Assembly: GCA_030619405.1 (NCBI GenBank) | Contig: JAUXBK010000090.1 | Span: 1-9,626, forward strand | Reading direction: 5' to 3' | DNA: 9,626 bases | From: Sedimenticola sp. | GTDB taxonomy: Bacteria; Pseudomonadota; Gammaproteobacteria; Chromatiales; Chromatiaceae | In this document: piece after piece, positions 8,975 through 9,626 of the stretch | Position numbering within the stretch: the stretch's first letter is position 1 | Layout: every line of letters begins with the position of its first letter | Translations under genes and position numbers: made by a program | The notes under the pieces: model-generated | The model's input: the letters and a program-made list of their open reading frames with translations, nothing else | What the model was told of the DNA's origin: nothing | Database searches by the model: none

Positions 8975-9465
8975 GTTTACGCGGGGAATAAACGGGCCTG
9001 AAAAAGCAAAAAAACGATAACCCGATCGAGAGTGGCTGCACCGGGGAGCTACTCAGCCGGAGCGCAGGCGCTACATCTGTTTCAGCGCTGTGGCACTCAG
9101 GTTCTCCTGAAGTTTGGGGAACCTGGTCTTAAGAAATTGGCATGGTACCTCAGCGGGGTGAGAGATAATGTGAAGGCGCTCAAGATTTGAGCATCTGCCT
9201 TTTCATGCGAGTTCTTTCTTCCGGCGTGTTCACGTTGATGAACTATATTCTGCCACCGCCAGCTACAACAGTTGGAGTTTCCGCTCTTCGGTGGCAGGAA
9301 CCTCATGGATCGAGGGAAGGCGTATCCGGCTGGAGCTACAGGCGGGTTTTGGCGCGGGCGACACAAAGATTTTAATTCTGCTTCCGGAGCCGTTGAAACG
9401 GATGATCAACAGGAGCGGGAGGCAGGGTCCACCACAGGGAAGGTGAAGATCGGATCGTGCTGGCA
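8975..9465. other. Gene-poor region downstream of hrpB
   Basis: No frame here has a start, ribosome binding site and protein-like composition together. The region holds several small inverted repeats: 9098-9107 with 9116-9125; GCTCAA/TTGAGC at 9178-9192 with a 3-nt loop; and CTGCCACCG (9250-9258) with CGGTGGCAG (9289-9297). A plus-strand frame open from 9174 to 9446 has a plausible amino-acid composition but no ATG until near its end; it may be the remains of a gene. No terminator with a clear U-tract follows hrpB. Confidence 0.6.
9098..9125. repeat. Stem-loop about 120 nt downstream of hrpB
   Basis: CAGGTTCTCC (9098-9107) pairs with GGGGAACCTG (9116-9125) over 10 bp, including one wobble pair, around an 8-nt loop. 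No U-run follows, so a role as an intrinsic terminator is doubtful; it could act as a 3'-end stabilising hairpin. Confidence 0.6.
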
Positions 9466-9626
9466 CCTAGATCCTGCAAGTGCTCACACTCACAGAGACA
9501 AGCTCTTGATCCGTATAGCGATATTTGCTCCCTTGGAAATCACAATAAGGATTCCACTCGGTCGCAAATTCGCTCTACGAATCAATCTCTTGCACTCTGT
9601 AAGCACGATCACTTGCAGGATCTAGG
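9466..9626. repeat. 161-nt near-palindrome with perfect 17-bp ends
   Basis: CCTAGATCCTGCAAGTG (9466-9482) is the exact reverse complement of 9610-9626, the last bases of the window. Pairing continues inwards in register: ACAGAG (9492-9497) with CTCTGT (9595-9600); CAAG (9499-9502) with 9589-9592; TTGAT (9506-9510) with 9581-9585. Then CGTA and AGCGA (9512-9521) pair with 9570-9579 with one mismatch; ATTTGC (9523-9528) pairs with 9564-9569; and TGGAA (9534-9538) pairs with TTCCA (9552-9556) near the centre. Only small bulges and mismatches interrupt it, so the whole segment can form one long hairpin. It resembles a MITE or a structured RNA/recombination element. No integron-type core site is obvious. 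It may extend beyond the window. Confidence 0.85.

Noticed and set aside
8975..9060. Intrinsic terminator directly after hrpB
   Set aside because: There are A-runs near 9002-9014, but no stable GC stem followed by a U-run on the plus strand.
9097..9366. An 89-codon minus-strand frame downstream of hrpB
   Set aside because: Low-complexity Arg/Pro/Ser composition, no ribosome binding site and no family resemblance.
9272..9625. A 117-codon plus-strand frame at the window end
   Set aside because: Its second half is encoded by the 161-nt palindrome, it lacks a Shine-Dalgarno, and it shows no recognisable motif.
9466..9626. Integron attC site as an explanation of the terminal palindrome
   Set aside because: The expected core motifs (RYYYAAC / GTTRRRY) are not present at the ends, and no integrase or gene cassette is visible.

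Overview
The window (9,626 nt, high GC in its coding parts) reads as an accessory-to-housekeeping stretch of a gammaproteobacterial chromosome. The YgfZ-type folate-binding protein with its KGCYTGQE motif and the full-length HrpB helicase favour this placement. No rRNA, tRNA, CRISPR array or recognisable transposase is visible, so the organism cannot be named more closely.

Layout: positions 1-214 hold no gene. They carry a perfect 22-bp inverted repeat built from GGATT units and a short 7/14-bp tandem repeat. ygfZ lies on the minus strand (215-1252) with a good sigma70-type promoter just upstream. Reading the other way is an RNase II-family exoribonuclease (1448-3277). It is followed on the same strand by a 70-residue protein of unknown function (3407-3619), which overlaps by ATGA the start of a Rad50/SbcC/YhaN-like ATPase (3616-5487). 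That ATPase has two transmembrane segments where a zinc hook or hinge would normally sit. A 61-codon hydrophobic protein (5509-5694) follows closely.

A ~150-bp palindromic intergenic element (5716-5868) separates this cluster from a second plus-strand pair: a two-TM DUF1269-like protein (5923-6423, GTG start with a clear Shine-Dalgarno) and hrpB (6461-8974, GTG start).

The last ~650 nt have no convincing gene. They contain several small hairpins and, at the very edge of the window, a 161-nt near-palindrome with perfect 17-bp ends, which looks like a MITE-type or structured element.

The most interesting part is the 3407-5694 cluster. It suggests a membrane-anchored SMC/Rad50-like ATPase with a tightly coupled small partner, next to an exoribonuclease but without a visible SbcD/Mre11-type nuclease. 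The two palindromic elements (5716-5868 and 9466-9626) come next. Functional links between the genes are inferred from spacing and strand only.
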